Part shown: positions 7,526 to 18,200 of the stretch, piece after piece
Position numbering within the stretch: the stretch's first letter is position 1
Layout of the letters: each line of letters opens with the position of its first letter
Assembly: GCF_012926525.1 (NCBI RefSeq)
Contig: NZ_JABBNI010000025.1
Location: 299,826-363,825, forward strand
From: Clostridium muellerianum
GTDB lineage: Bacteria; Bacillota; Clostridia; Clostridiales; Clostridiaceae
Length of the DNA stretch: 64,000 nt
Reading direction: 5' to 3'
Made by a program: the position numbers and the translations under genes
Notes under the pieces: generated by a model
Told to the model about the DNA's origin: nothing
What the model saw: the letters and a program-made list of their open reading frames with translations, nothing else
Databases searched by the model: none

Positions 7526-7945
7526 TTATTTAATATTTCCAACTACTGGAAGACTCTTTAATATTTCAATTTTATCACCATGACATCCCTTAAACTCTTC
7601 TGAAAGGTCTTTACCTGCATATAATCCAAAATGAGTTCCTCCTCCCCAAACGCTGCTGCGACTTACATCGTAAACCACTCCATTTACTGCTACATAAGCA
7701 GGTTTTCCCATAGAACCATCATATTTAGATAACTCTTCAATAGTAAACTTCCTTAATGGCTGTGCCTCTTCCCTGTTCATAATTTTTTCCACATTCATAC
7801 TATCTAAAATTTTTGTTACCTTATAAGCAATTTTATTTATAAAGTGCATTTTTTTATAAGGACATGAAGTAGCTTTAATCATTTTCTTGTAATGATTTAT
7901 TTCCTGAAGCATGCCTTGCAGTTGATTTAAATTATTCTTATCCAT
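7526..7945 (-). CDS. Cytochrome b5-like heme-binding domain protein, likely hydrogenase redox partner
   Basis: The 139-residue protein has a helical N-terminal region (about 1-60) with no membrane segment, then a cytochrome b5-like domain from FTIEELSKYDG (67) to the end. Candidate heme ligands are H105 (GGGTHFG) and H122 (GCHG), with the family's AYVAVNGVVYDVS strand before them. It is the first gene of the hydrogenase operon, 33 bases before the small subunit and preceded by GGGAGGAG. A role as electron carrier for the hydrogenase, replacing a membrane cytochrome b, is inference from position. Confidence 0.8.
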   Translation of the reverse strand: MDKNNLNQLQGMLQEINHYKKMIKATSCPYKKMHFINKIAYKVTKILDSMNVEKIMNREEAQPLRKFTIEELSKYDGSMGKPAYVAVNGVVYDVSRSSVWGGGTHFGLYAGKDLSEEFKGCHGDKIEILKSLPVVGNIK

Positions 7946-8002
7946 AAACTCCTCCCTCTTATAAGCTTCAATGTAAATATATTTAAAAACCTTAATTTTA
8001 TT

Positions 8003-8028
8003 ACCTTAAATCTGGATTTACTTAAGGT
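8003..8028. promoter_or_regulatory. Possible operator between divergent hydrogenase and hyp operons
   Basis: ACCTTAA and TTAAGGT arms separated by 12 bases lie in the 230-base divergent region between the cytochrome b5 gene and hypC. A shared regulator site would suit the layout. No convincing promoter boxes were identified on either side, so this is tentative. Confidence 0.3.
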
Positions 8029-8175
8029 TAATTTAACTTATAACTAAATATCATTAAAATGGTATAAAATTTTTTTAATTTAAATAAGTATAAAATAAAC
8101 TCATAGACTTTAAAGTAGGCTCGTATTTTAAAATAAATTTTTTGTACACCACTATTAATCTAAGGAGGTCTTAGC

Positions 8176-8400
8176 ATGTGTGTTGCTGTACCTGGTAAAC
8201 TTATAAAGCGCAAAGAAAATAGAGGAACAGTAGAAATAGGAGGTTTAAACCGTGAGATATTTATTCATTTGATACCCGATGTAAAGGTTGGTGACTATGT
8301 ACTTGTGCATGCTGGTTGTGCTATTGAAATTATAAATGAAAGAGAAGCTTTTAAAACTCTTAAATTACTTAAGGAGATAGCTGAACATGAAATTTGTTGA
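8176..8400 (+). CDS. hypC: Hydrogenase maturation chaperone HypC
   Basis: The 74-residue HypC holds the Fe(CN)2CO unit with HypD and escorts it to the large subunit. The essential N-terminal Cys2 (MCVAVPGK) is present, followed by the family's OB-like fold and the GDYVLVHAGCAIE segment. A strong AAGGAGG site precedes it. Its stop overlaps the hypD start by 14 bases, so the two are translationally coupled. It starts the plus-strand hypCDE operon, divergent from the structural genes. Confidence 0.96.
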   Translation: MCVAVPGKLIKRKENRGTVEIGGLNREIFIHLIPDVKVGDYVLVHAGCAIEIINEREAFKTLKLLKEIAEHEIC

Positions 8401-9475
8401 TGAATTTAGAAATAGTTATTATGCTAAAGGCATTATAAAATCTATTAAAAATATAACTGATGAAAAAATAAACATTATGGAAGTATGCGGAACACATACC
8501 TCGTCTATATTTAAGTATGGACTGCGTGATGTTCTCCCTTCGAATATAAAGTTAATATCTGGTCCTGGTTGCCCTGTTTGCGTTACCCCTGAAAATTATA
8601 TTGATGCTGCAGTACAATTATCCCACATTGAAAATGTAATTATAGCTACCTTTGGAGATATGATGAAGGTTCCAGGCAAAGCTTCTTCCTTAATAAAAAG
8701 TAAATCAGAAGGTAATGATGTAAGAATTGTTTACTCCCCTATGGATGCTTTAACATTAGCAATAAAAAACCCATCCAAAAATATAGTTTTATTGTCTATA
8801 GGCTTTGAAACTACAACCCCAATGACAGCTGTAACAGCTATTGAAGCTAAGAAAAGTCATATAAAAAATCTGTTTTTTTTAACTTCTCATAAATTAGTTA
8901 CTCCTGTTCTTAAAAATTTATTGGAAGATAAAGATCTTCATATAAACGCCTTTCTTCTTCCAGGACATGTAAGTGCTATTATTGGAGAAAAGCCTTACAA
9001 TTTTTTGCCTGATAACTACAAAATACCTGGAGTTATAACTGGTTTTGAAGCTGTAGATATACTTCAAAGCATAAAAATAATCCTGCAGTTAATTCATAGT
9101 AATACACCTAAAATAGTTAACTGTTATAAAAGAATTGTAAAATACGAAGGGAATGTCAATGCTTTAGAATATATGAAAAAAGTTTTTAAAGTAGTAGATA
9201 GCAGCTGGAGAGGTATAGGTATTATTCCTAATAGCGGCTATGAATTAAATGAAGACTACAAAATGTTTGACGCTGTAAAACATTTTAAATTAAAACTTAA
9301 TAATTATACTAAAGCTAATGAATGTAAATGTGGTGAAATATTAAAGGGAAAAGTTTCCCCTATTGAATGTCCACTATTTAAAAAAATATGTACTATAGAA
9401 AATCCTATAGGTCCATGTATGGTATCTAGTGAAGGAACTTGTTCAACTTACTATAAGTATAATAATTGGAGGTAG
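8387..9475 (+). CDS. hypD: Hydrogenase Fe-cyanide assembly scaffold HypD
   Basis: The 362-residue HypD is an iron-sulfur scaffold on which the Fe(CN)2CO group is built with HypC and HypE. Key motifs are MEVCGTHT (C34) and GPGCPVC (C62, C65). A C-terminal set of Cys residues (ECKCGE, IECPLF, IGPCM, GTCSTYY) is consistent with its [4Fe-4S] cluster. Length matches the family. The gene overlaps hypC and is followed after four bases by hypE. Confidence 0.96.
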   Translation: MKFVDEFRNSYYAKGIIKSIKNITDEKINIMEVCGTHTSSIFKYGLRDVLPSNIKLISGPGCPVCVTPENYIDAAVQLSHIENVIIATFGDMMKVPGKASSLIKSKSEGNDVRIVYSPMDALTLAIKNPSKNIVLLSIGFETTTPMTAVTAIEAKKSHIKNLFFLTSHKLVTPVLKNLLEDKDLHINAFLLPGHVSAIIGEKPYNFLPDNYKIPGVITGFEAVDILQSIKIILQLIHSNTPKIVNCYKRIVKYEGNVNALEYMKKVFKVVDSSWRGIGIIPNSGYELNEDYKMFDAVKHFKLKLNNYTKANECKCGEILKGKVSPIECPLFKKICTIENPIGPCMVSSEGTCSTYYKYNNWR

Positions 9476-9479
9476 TAAT

Positions 9480-10487
9480 ATGGAAAATAAAATTTCACTT
9501 GCTCATGGAAGTGGTGGAAAAGGAACTAATGACTTAATAAATAGTTTATTCTTAAAATACTTTAATAATACTGTACTAAATGAATTAAATGATTCTGCTC
9601 TACTTAGTGTAAAAAGTAAAAATGTTGCATTTACTACAGATTCCTTTGTAATAAATCCTATATTTTTTAAAGGTGGAGATATAGGAAAATTATCTATATG
9701 TGGTACAGTAAACGACCTAGCTGTTAGTGGAGCAAAACCTATGTATTTAAGTAGTTCCTTCATAATAGAAGAAGGGTTTTCTATGGAGAGCTTAGAAACA
9801 ATAGTAAAATCCATGGCTAAAACCGCTGAAATTGCTAATGTAAAAATTGTTACTGGAGATACAAAGGTAGTACCTAAAGGCTCCACAGATGGTATTTTCA
9901 TTAATACTTCAGGCATAGGTTTTCTTTATGATAATGTGGATATAAAAGCTTCAAATGCCAGAATAGGCGATGTAATTATTGTTAATGGTACTTTAGGAGA
10001 TCATGGTATAGAAATTATGTGTGAAAGAAACAATATAGAAATGTATGGAAACTTATCTAGTGACTGCACCCATTTAAATTTCTTAATTAAAAATATATTA
10101 GAAACATGCCCGTACATACATGTAATTAGAGATGCTACAAGAGGTGGCCTTGCAGCTGTACTAAATGAAATTGCATCAATGAGTAATATATCTATTGAGC
10201 TAGAAGAAAATTTTATTCCTGTAAAAGAAGAAGTAAAAGGGACCTGTGAAATGCTTGGACTTGATCCATTGTATATTGCTAATGAAGGAAAAATATGCTG
10301 CTTTGTACCAGAAAAATATGCTTATGACGTTCTATGTAAAATGAAAAATCATCCTTTAGGAATTAATGCATCTATTATAGGTAAAGTAGTAAATAAAGGT
10401 TCTATGGAAGTTTACATGAATACTTTTATAGGTGGGAAAAGAATTATAGACATGCCTTCAGGCTATGGTCTTCCTAGAATATGCTAA
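9480..10487 (+). CDS. hypE: Hydrogenase cyanide-ligand synthase HypE
   Basis: HypE dehydrates the carbamoyl group that HypF places on its C-terminal Cys and donates the resulting cyanide. The protein (335 residues) begins with MENKISLAHGSGGKG, shows PurM/AIR-synthase-type ATP-binding features (LNDSALLS, GDTKVVPKGS, RDATRGGLA) and ends in the diagnostic PRIC. ATG 9480 is chosen over an earlier in-frame codon because TTGGAGG lies eight bases upstream and it clears the hypD stop. HypF, needed to load this Cys, is not encoded in the window. Confidence 0.96.
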   Translation: MENKISLAHGSGGKGTNDLINSLFLKYFNNTVLNELNDSALLSVKSKNVAFTTDSFVINPIFFKGGDIGKLSICGTVNDLAVSGAKPMYLSSSFIIEEGFSMESLETIVKSMAKTAEIANVKIVTGDTKVVPKGSTDGIFINTSGIGFLYDNVDIKASNARIGDVIIVNGTLGDHGIEIMCERNNIEMYGNLSSDCTHLNFLIKNILETCPYIHVIRDATRGGLAAVLNEIASMSNISIELEENFIPVKEEVKGTCEMLGLDPLYIANEGKICCFVPEKYAYDVLCKMKNHPLGINASIIGKVVNKGSMEVYMNTFIGGKRIIDMPSGYGLPRIC

Positions 10488-10495
10488 AAATTTTA

Positions 10496-10520
10496 CAGGC
10501 ACTTGAAATTCAAGTGCCTG
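10496..10520. terminator. Terminator between convergent hypE and glucosaminidase genes
   Basis: An 11-bp stem CAGGCACTTGA/TCAAGTGCCTG has a 3-base loop. On the minus strand it is followed by TAAAATTTTT; on the plus strand the T-tract is poor. It probably serves the minus-strand gene best. Confidence 0.6.
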
Positions 10521-10596
10521 TTGCTGCCACCTTGTATCCCTGCTGTGGCACTAAATATTTTGTATTTTTAATTATAACCAACTTAAAATTATTTAA

Positions 10597-11544
10597 TCAC
10601 TTAGATAATGCTTGACTTTTTTCCAATTGAATTTTATTGTCTATAAGTTGAAGATTATTTTGTTTTATTATTTTTATTACTAAATCTGCATAAATTTCAT
10701 TTCCTTTTTCGTCCTGTATAGTACTATAACCAGCTTTTTCTATAGCTTCTGCTTGATCTTTGTAGTTTAAAGCCGATAGTACTCCTTTATCCTTATATCT
10801 CTTATTTTTATAAAGGAAATCACCATAATCCTTTAATGATTCACTTTTACTAGCATAAACTCTAAATGAATCATTAATAATCTTATTATAATACTCCGAA
10901 GTTTTCATAACTACACTTTTGCCCTTCCAACTGCTATCAGCTTTTATACCAAATAAGTTGTTAGATTTAGAAGTAAGCTGTGATTTTCCCCAACCAGATT
11001 CTAGTATAGCTTGTGATATAGTTACAGAAGGCAAAATACCATATTTATTATATATATCTACCGCTGCTGGAGTTAATTCATCTATGAACTTTTTATAAGA
11101 ATCATCTTCTTTTAATTTATTATTTAACGCCACAGAATCCAAATCCTTTAAATACCTATATACCTTTTCTTTTTCTTTCTTTTCAAAGGATAGTTTGTCC
11201 AAAACTTCATCCAAACTTAACAGCTTATATTTGCTCTTACCAACACTTTTAGTTGATGTATTCTTTATTAAAAACATATCTGCTAATTTTGTTATATTTT
11301 CTGTATTTCCCTTTGAAAAGTCTCTCTTATACCTAACTCCATCAATAGCTGCAACTTGTTTCCAATTCACTTGAAGTTTATCTTTACTTACACTGTCTAC
11401 AGTATCAATATAAAGATTTATATTGATATTTTTTGCATTAATATGATCATTCTTATTTATATAATATTTTACTGCCTTAAAAGCTCCAAACAATATAATT
11501 AATGCAACAATTATTTTAAATATACTACTTACTTTTTTTCTCAT
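10597..11544 (-). CDS. Membrane-anchored endo-beta-N-acetylglucosaminidase (autolysin)
   Basis: The 315-residue protein has a short basic N-terminus, one membrane anchor (about 8-25) and an external linker. A glucosaminidase domain (about 155-310) carries SQAILESGWGKS with the probable catalytic Glu182, then NNLFGIK and YASKSESLKDYGDFL. This is the FlgJ/LytG-type fold that cuts peptidoglycan glycan strands. The start is the ATG in a run of basic residues near a GGGAGAAGCC sequence. It is monocistronic; the next gene on the strand is about 95 bases upstream. Confidence 0.88.
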   Translation of the reverse strand: MRKKVSSIFKIIVALIILFGAFKAVKYYINKNDHINAKNININLYIDTVDSVSKDKLQVNWKQVAAIDGVRYKRDFSKGNTENITKLADMFLIKNTSTKSVGKSKYKLLSLDEVLDKLSFEKKEKEKVYRYLKDLDSVALNNKLKEDDSYKKFIDELTPAAVDIYNKYGILPSVTISQAILESGWGKSQLTSKSNNLFGIKADSSWKGKSVVMKTSEYYNKIINDSFRVYASKSESLKDYGDFLYKNKRYKDKGVLSALNYKDQAEAIEKAGYSTIQDEKGNEIYADLVIKIIKQNNLQLIDNKIQLEKSQALSK

Positions 11545-11639
11545 TAGGCTTCTCCCGTCTTTAACTTTAAACTTATATTAGTATACTACATAATGAGAAT
11601 ACTTTGTACCTATCAAATCAAATTATTTGTAAAAATTCT

Positions 11640-12467
11640 TTAAATTCTTTCTTCAATCCAATTATGTATGTCCTTTATAACATCGTCCTTTTCATCTTTT
11701 TCACTTAATATTTCATGATAGCATTTAGAATATATCTTCATAGATTTATCTTCCGAATGTATATTGCTAATCAACCACTTAGAAGCTTCATTTTTAACTA
11801 TCCTATCCATTTCTCCATGAAGTATAAAACATGGATACTCATAATTTTTAACATTTTCACTAATCCATTTAGAACCTTTTATAAATGCTTCTCCTAAAAG
11901 TTTTATATTAGTTTCTTTAAGCACAAGAGGATCATTATCATAATCTTTAACTACATTTTCATCCCTACAAATAAATTTAGATAAAGCATTAGGTGATTTT
12001 TCTCTTGGATGCTTTTCAAAATAGTCATCCTTTTTTAAGTCTTTAAATGCCTGAGGTTCTATAACTGCAGCTCCTGATAATATTTGGCCTTTTAATTTAT
12101 CTTTATATTTCATTCCATAACCTGCTGTAATAAATCCTCCCATACTATGTCCAAACATAAATAAGGGTAATCCTTTATTTTCTTCTAAAGCCATATCTAC
12201 TACTTTATCTGCATCTTTAAAAAAGTCCTGAAAATTCTCTACATAACCTCTTTCCCCTCCAGATTTTCCATGACCTCTATTATCAAATCTATAAACTGTA
12301 TATCCAAAATCATTTAATTTTTTTGTAAAATAATCATATCTTTCTAAATGCTCGCAAAGACCATGAACTATTATAATTACTGCCTTTGCAGAATCTACTA
12401 CATCCTTAGTATAAAATAATTTTGTACCATCGAATGTATTAAATTCCCCCTGTAAATGATTTAACAT
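11640..12467 (-). CDS. Alpha/beta hydrolase, monoacylglycerol lipase-like
   Basis: The 275-residue cytoplasmic hydrolase shows an oxyanion-hole HGL (35-37), the FDNRGHGKS segment (61-69), the nucleophile elbow GHSMGG with Ser108, a late Asp in HGEMDRIV and a His in CYHEIL. This order matches the serine aminopeptidase/monoglyceride lipase group (Hydrolase_4). No signal peptide is present. A GGAGGG site precedes the ATG. The substrate is unknown; related clostridial proteins are annotated as lysophospholipases without firm evidence. Confidence 0.85.
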   Translation of the reverse strand: MLNHLQGEFNTFDGTKLFYTKDVVDSAKAVIIIVHGLCEHLERYDYFTKKLNDFGYTVYRFDNRGHGKSGGERGYVENFQDFFKDADKVVDMALEENKGLPLFMFGHSMGGFITAGYGMKYKDKLKGQILSGAAVIEPQAFKDLKKDDYFEKHPREKSPNALSKFICRDENVVKDYDNDPLVLKETNIKLLGEAFIKGSKWISENVKNYEYPCFILHGEMDRIVKNEASKWLISNIHSEDKSMKIYSKCYHEILSEKDEKDDVIKDIHNWIEERI

Positions 12468-12521
12468 ACATCACACCTCCCTCCTTAAATAAATTATTCT
12501 ACAAAAGATTTCATTTCCCTT

Positions 12522-12561
12522 CAAAAAAATACAGGTGTGAAATTATATTCCACACCTGTAT
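12522..12561 (-). terminator. Intrinsic terminator
   Basis: An 11-bp stem ATACAGGTGTG/CACACCTGTAT is followed on the minus strand by seven T residues. It ends the DUF2156 gene directly after its stop codon. Confidence 0.85.
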
Positions 12562-12562
12562 T

Positions 12563-13459
12563 TTATAATCCAAAAATAAACTTTTTTTCCAGTTTTAATG
12601 GATAGTAAGACATCTTAGCCTTTCTAAGACCTTCTAATCCTAAATCTTGCTCCCTATTTACTATTTTTACATCGTTAAAACACTTTTCAATGAATGTTCT
12701 ATTTATAAAACTGTACATCCCATTAATGTTTTTGTTTGCTTTTTCAATATGGATTACAGCTAAATCTTTATTTAACTTTTCGCCAATGCTAAATGCTTCT
12801 AATTTTCCATTAACATATACAGCTATTCCTTTTAATAAAAATTTATTCATATTGGAAACTATATCTTTTATTGCTTGAAGCTCATAATAAAGCATGCAAT
12901 CCTCATCTTCTCTTTCCTCATATAACTGCTGTGCTTTTTCTATAACATCTCTTATTACCTTTTCACCTTTTATTTCAACTACTTCATATTCATAATTTTT
13001 AACAAAATTATTATAATGATTTTTCTTACCATGAAGCTTTTTACCTGAAAGGCTCATAAGTCTTTTAGCTTCATAGAGATAATCAAAATTATCTCTATCT
13101 TCTTTAATATAAAAGTCATCTATATTAGAAAATAAAGCCTTTATTTCACATATAAAACTTTCTTCCAGATCTTTAAATAAATATTTAATATTGTTTTCTT
13201 CCTTATATTTTATCAATACTTCAATAATGTCTTTCAAATCCTCCTTTTTATATCCTAAAGGCTGTATAAAATGATACTTGCCTTCAAAATCTCTCTTTTT
13301 AATTATTAATGCATTCTTATATATGGTATATTTCACATCGCAAGCATCCTTCCAAATGTATAAAGTTGTAAAAGAATATTCACAGCTTAAAAAAGTATAT
13401 GGAGAAGTATACCTTTGAAATAAATCCTTATCCTCTAAAGTTAGTTTTTTAAAATTCAT
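12563..13459 (-). CDS. DUF2156 acyltransferase-like protein
   Basis: The 298-residue soluble protein resembles the DUF2156 family (two GNAT-like folds), related to the catalytic part of lysyl-phosphatidylglycerol synthases. Characteristic stretches are DYLYEAKRLMSLSGKKLHGK (near 127-146), YVNGKLEAFSIGE, and the C-terminal INREQDLGLEGLRKAK motif. It lacks the membrane flippase part of MprF, so lipid aminoacylation should not be assumed. It is monocistronic. Function is unknown beyond likely aminoacyl- or acyl-transfer. Confidence 0.8.
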   Translation of the reverse strand: MNFKKLTLEDKDLFQRYTSPYTFLSCEYSFTTLYIWKDACDVKYTIYKNALIIKKRDFEGKYHFIQPLGYKKEDLKDIIEVLIKYKEENNIKYLFKDLEESFICEIKALFSNIDDFYIKEDRDNFDYLYEAKRLMSLSGKKLHGKKNHYNNFVKNYEYEVVEIKGEKVIRDVIEKAQQLYEEREDEDCMLYYELQAIKDIVSNMNKFLLKGIAVYVNGKLEAFSIGEKLNKDLAVIHIEKANKNINGMYSFINRTFIEKCFNDVKIVNREQDLGLEGLRKAKMSYYPLKLEKKFIFGL

Positions 13460-13696
13460 AATATCAACCCTTCTAAATTATTTACATATAAATGTAAACT
13501 TTAAAATTATATACTAACATATTATCACTAACTTTATACTCTTTTCAATATGGCACTTTTATGTTTTTTAGTATACTTATTGTAACTAAGTATCCACTTT
13601 TGAAACTTATCTTGCATTATAAGTTATTTTAAAATATAAAGTTATACAAAAAAACTACGATAAAATTATGATGCGATTTAATATTTTTTACAGGTT

Positions 13697-14851
13697 GTGA
13701 AAACTATGGATAAATTTATAGATGAACTAAAATCAAAAAAAGTTATAAGCAAAACTGATATTGAAACTTTTAAAAGCTATATTGATAAAAAATATGCCCA
13801 AAATCAAGTTAAAGAAAGAGCTAGCATGCTTTCAAATACAATTCATCACATATTATATACAAAATTAGAAGGTATACCAGATGAATATAAATCTTCTATA
13901 AAAATAAACATTCTAAAAAATACATTTGCCAAAAATAAAACATCAATTACTATGTATGATGTTTTTGATTCCTGCTTAATTGAAAATGATATTAAAAATA
14001 ATTGTACAAGCATATTAACAAATTGGATTAACTCAAATGTAAGTGTTCCTATTAGTGATGAAGACTTAAATGCATATTTAAATAACGAAAAAAAAGTTAA
14101 AAATACTAATGATCATAAATCTATTGATAGTATTCCTATTGATAGTATTCCTATTGATGCTAATGCTGATAAAAATATTGCTATTGATAATGAAACTTCA
14201 AAGATTTCAAATAGTAACTTAAAATCTTTTAAACATTTTAAACTTAACAATAAAGTTATTATTATTTGCAGTGTTATAATTCTTGCAGTTATATTTTATC
14301 CAGTAAGTAAAATTGTCTACAGCATGAGTTCTAAAAGTAATTTTAAATTTTATTCTTTTAAGGAAAAAAGTGTTTCTCAAAGTTTATTGCAAAGTACTAA
14401 TAGTAAATTTTCAAATGCTCATCTTCCTGAATACATGAGATATAAAAATATAAATGAAACAAAACTAAAGAGATTTTTAACCGGGCGCAAATCTTTACTT
14501 GCAAAAGAACCATACTTTTCAACTATTATGTCTGTTGGAAAAGAATTTAATTTAAACCCACTAGTTCTCTTTGCAATAACCGGACAAGAACAAAGTTTTG
14601 TACCCGAAGATGCAAAATTCGCATCTAAAATTGCTAATAATCCCTTTAACGTTTTTCACAGCTGGCAGGAATACAATACAGATATAAAAGATGCTTCAAA
14701 AATAGCTGCAAGAACTGTTATTAACCTATCTAAAGATATGCCCAAAGGTTCAGATCCATTTTTATGGGTAGGTAAAAACTATGCTGAGGATAAAAATTGG
14801 GGTAAAGGCGTAGAAGCTATATTTAAAGATTTAAGTGAAAAATGTAAATAA
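13697..14851 (+). CDS. Membrane-anchored protein with muramidase-like C-terminal domain
   Basis: The protein (about 384 residues) has a cytoplasmic N-terminal region (1-185), including a Ser-Ile-Asp repeat (IDSIPIDSIPIDA), one membrane segment near 190-210, and an extracellular C-terminal domain from about 240. The domain contains LNPLVLFAITGQEQSF and NNPFNVFHSWQEYN, which resemble lytic transglycosylase/glucosaminidase domains, with a Glu in the expected place. The start is uncertain: GTG 13697 and ATG 13706 are both possible and the ribosome site is weak (ACAGG). The preceding 237 bases hold no recognisable site. Enzyme activity is inferred and unproven. Confidence 0.65.
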   Translation: MKTMDKFIDELKSKKVISKTDIETFKSYIDKKYAQNQVKERASMLSNTIHHILYTKLEGIPDEYKSSIKINILKNTFAKNKTSITMYDVFDSCLIENDIKNNCTSILTNWINSNVSVPISDEDLNAYLNNEKKVKNTNDHKSIDSIPIDSIPIDANADKNIAIDNETSKISNSNLKSFKHFKLNNKVIIICSVIILAVIFYPVSKIVYSMSSKSNFKFYSFKEKSVSQSLLQSTNSKFSNAHLPEYMRYKNINETKLKRFLTGRKSLLAKEPYFSTIMSVGKEFNLNPLVLFAITGQEQSFVPEDAKFASKIANNPFNVFHSWQEYNTDIKDASKIAARTVINLSKDMPKGSDPFLWVGKNYAEDKNWGKGVEAIFKDLSEKCK

Positions 14852-14909
14852 TTATAAATAGGAGGATTCCAAAGGGAAGTATACTTTAAAAGGTATATTA
14901 ATATAAACT

Positions 14910-15173
14910 ATGAAAATTTTTTTATGTTATATTTTACTTATAAACTTGTATGGAATATTTTTAATACATTCTGACAAAAGAAAATCTCAAAAAGGAAAAT
15001 GGAGAATACCTGAAAAAACTCTTTTTATTACAGCTCTACTCCTTGGAAGCCCAGGTATACTTATAGGTATGCATTTATTTAGACATAAAACTAAACATAA
15101 AAGATTTGCAATTGGAATACCATTGATATTTATTATTCAAATACTTATATTTGCTAAGTACTTTAGTTTGTAA
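14910..15173 (+). CDS. DUF1294 small membrane protein
   Basis: The 87-residue protein has three hydrophobic segments (about 1-19, 36-52 and 67-84). The family signature DKRKSQKGKWRIPEKTLF lies between the first two, followed by GSPGILIGMHLFRHKTKH. This fits the DUF1294 family, of unknown function. No good ribosome site precedes the ATG; an AGGAGG lies 45 bases upstream, so translation may be weak or start differently. It follows the muramidase-like gene by 58 bases. Confidence 0.8.
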   Translation: MKIFLCYILLINLYGIFLIHSDKRKSQKGKWRIPEKTLFITALLLGSPGILIGMHLFRHKTKHKRFAIGIPLIFIIQILIFAKYFSL

Positions 15174-15216
15174 CTAAGGCACTTAGCATTTTTACTTTTG
15201 AGTATTAAAAGGTTAA

Positions 15217-18200
15217 CTATTTTTGAGTTACAAATTCCATATCTACAGGAGCAATAAGTTTAGATGTCACCCCATTCTTTTTCACAGACTGAATGTCTTT
15301 TATAAATATGGTGTACTTTTTACCCTTTTCATAAGAATTTACTGGAGCTATTTTAATAGCCTTATTATTCTTATCATAGGATACGTTGACCTTTACCTGC
15401 TGATTCTGATCATTTAACACATATACATTAGCAGTATTTACTGTTACCTCATCTAAATCTTTTTCAAATTTAAAAGTCCATGTTTTATCACAGGCTACGT
15501 TCTCCTTCTTCTCCATGTCCAAAGTTGTTCCTTTTTCCTCTTCTGAGGTTAACACATTTTTTATGGTCATAAAGTTTTTCTTATTTTCTTTTATTTTTGT
15601 TTCTCCACCCACAACACAAAGATAATTCTGTTTTAAAACAGCATCTATGGCAGGTGCAAAATTTCTTATATCTTCAGCTGTAGTAGATATAAGTTCTTTT
15701 CTCTCCTTTTCTAAATCCGACTGCTTAATTCCAGATAAATATAAATCATCAGCTATATACCCATCAGCAGCTGGACCATACTTTTTAATTAAACGACTAT
15801 TTTTATTATCATCTTGTCCTACAGTACCTATTACATAATTAGTCATTTCTTTTTCATCAGCACTAAAATTCTTCAAATATTCAGGTGATTTATCGAAGGT
15901 ATCTATAGTCTTTTGAAGATTAGGATCTCTATAAGATAAAAATATCACATTGCCATTTTCTACTGCCATGGAAGCTACATAGGCTCCATCTTTTTCTCTT
16001 ATAATTGGAGATAAATAGCTGCTTGATAATATATTTTGAAGAACTTTAAATTTTCCATTTTCACTATAACCTGATTTTTTAATATCTCCACCTTTATATA
16101 CATACTGCACAGTAGAAGGAATAATTAAACCTTCATTTATTTTTGAACTATCAAAACTATACTTATATTTTTTAAGATTTTCATTTTTTAATCCGCCTGA
16201 AAACTTATTTAAGTTATCAGAAAAAGTTTTATAATTTTCTTCATTTCCAATAAAGCTTACTATCATATCCTTTTTGTTAAATATAAGATCTCTAACTTGT
16301 TGCAAATTCTTTACAACTTCATCACTTTTACTGTCAAAGCTTTTATCCAAATCACATAAAAAAGTATAAAATCCATCATCTTTATAAATATTATATTTTC
16401 CTGATTCAGACATATAAGATAACAATTTTTCTCCACCTATTACCGAACCATTATAAGCCAAGTTTTGTTCTTTTGCCATCTTTAAGTTACTTATTATTTC
16501 TTTAATACGTACTTTATCATTTAAATTGCTATTAAACACCTCTTCGTTTAAAATTTTAAATCCATTACTTAAATTTTCATTTAGAGATGTTAAATTCACC
16601 ACCATTTTTGGAAAATATAAATTATTATCATTATGATCTACTATAAAACTTGGAGAAATTTTAATTCCTCCAGTATTAATTAAAACCTGTTCCTGCAAAT
16701 CATCTTTAGAATAATTTTTTGTATCTACATTACCAAGAATTTCACTTAATAAATATATATATCCTAATTTATCCTGTGGTACAGTACTGCTATCAAAATA
16801 CAACGTAGTAAAATCTACATTATTAGTATTTATAGGATGCTTTAAAACCTTAACTCCATTCTCTGTCTTTTCCACAGTTTTATATTCTTTAGTCTTTGTA
16901 TTTATATCTTCACGAGTAAGAGTTGGCAGTGTATTTAACTCTTCCTGTGTTGGTGGTGTATTTTGCCATGCTTTTAAATCCTGAGTATCTTTTACTAATG
17001 CATCTAACTGTTCCTTTGAAAGAGATGCTTTGTACGCTGCTAATTTAGATTTTAATTCAGCTTCTTTCTTATTTGCAAGACCTGCCACTGGTTTTAAAAT
17101 TACTAAAGATGAACTTTTGTTATCTAATAAATATGTCTTTACAAGTTCTTTTAAATATTCAGGTTTAATATTTCGTTTGATATTTTCCATATCCGAATTT
17201 ATATTTAAATAGGCTGTAGGATCTCCACCATGCATCCAACTGCTCATAATAATCTCATTATATTCAAGATCATAATCACCTTTTAATTTACGATTATCCA
17301 ATTCATAAACTTTGTAAATTGAATTTAATAGTTGATCTTCAAAACCATTCTTTACTATATCCTCTAATGCCTTATTTACAACTTCTTTAAATTTATCTTT
17401 TTGATTTTCATCCGCATTTTCAACTTCTATACTAAATACTGGTTGAATACCAAAGAAATTAAATGAAACTAGTACATTTTCTCCAAATCCATTATCCTTT
17501 AATGCTTTTCTTATTGGTGAAGATGGTATTCCTCCTAATAAAGTTTGAAGTAAAGTGAATTGTTCCACTAAATCCTTATTGGTATTTTTATCAATTACAT
17601 AATTTAAACTTAGGTAAGTTTTATTTTTAGTGGAAACTCCCTGAGGCAAAGAATATTCTGCTGTTTTTTCTACACTTTTTGTAAAAGGTTTTTGAACTGT
17701 TAACTCAGTTTTTACTTCTTTTTTATCAAAATTATTTAAATATTTTTCTCCTATAAACTTTAAAGTTTTTTCAATATCCATTTTTCCATACAAATAAAAA
17801 TAACTATTTGAAGGATTGTAATTTTCATTATAAGTTTTTACAAGCTCATCATAAGTTAAATTTGGCATTTCATCTGGAATACCACCTGATTCATATTTAT
17901 ATGATGTATCTGGAAAAAGAGATTGATTTACAGCTCTATTTATTATCCAATTAGGCGAAGAGTAATTTCCTTTCATTTCACTATATACTACACCATTATA
18001 TGTTAATTCATCTTTTGGAGAATTCAGTTCATATCTTATGCCTTCCTGCTTAAAAATTTTTTTATCCTTTAAAACATTAGGATAAAAAACTGCATCTAAA
18101 TACACACCCATTAAATTTTCAAAATCTTTATCATTTTTACTTGCCACAGGATACATAGTCATATCACTTGTAGTAATAGCATTTAAATATGTATTTAAAG

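Noticed and set aside
12563..13459. Reading the DUF2156 protein as lysyl-phosphatidylglycerol synthase MprF
   Set aside because: The membrane flippase domain is missing and the length is only that of the soluble family.
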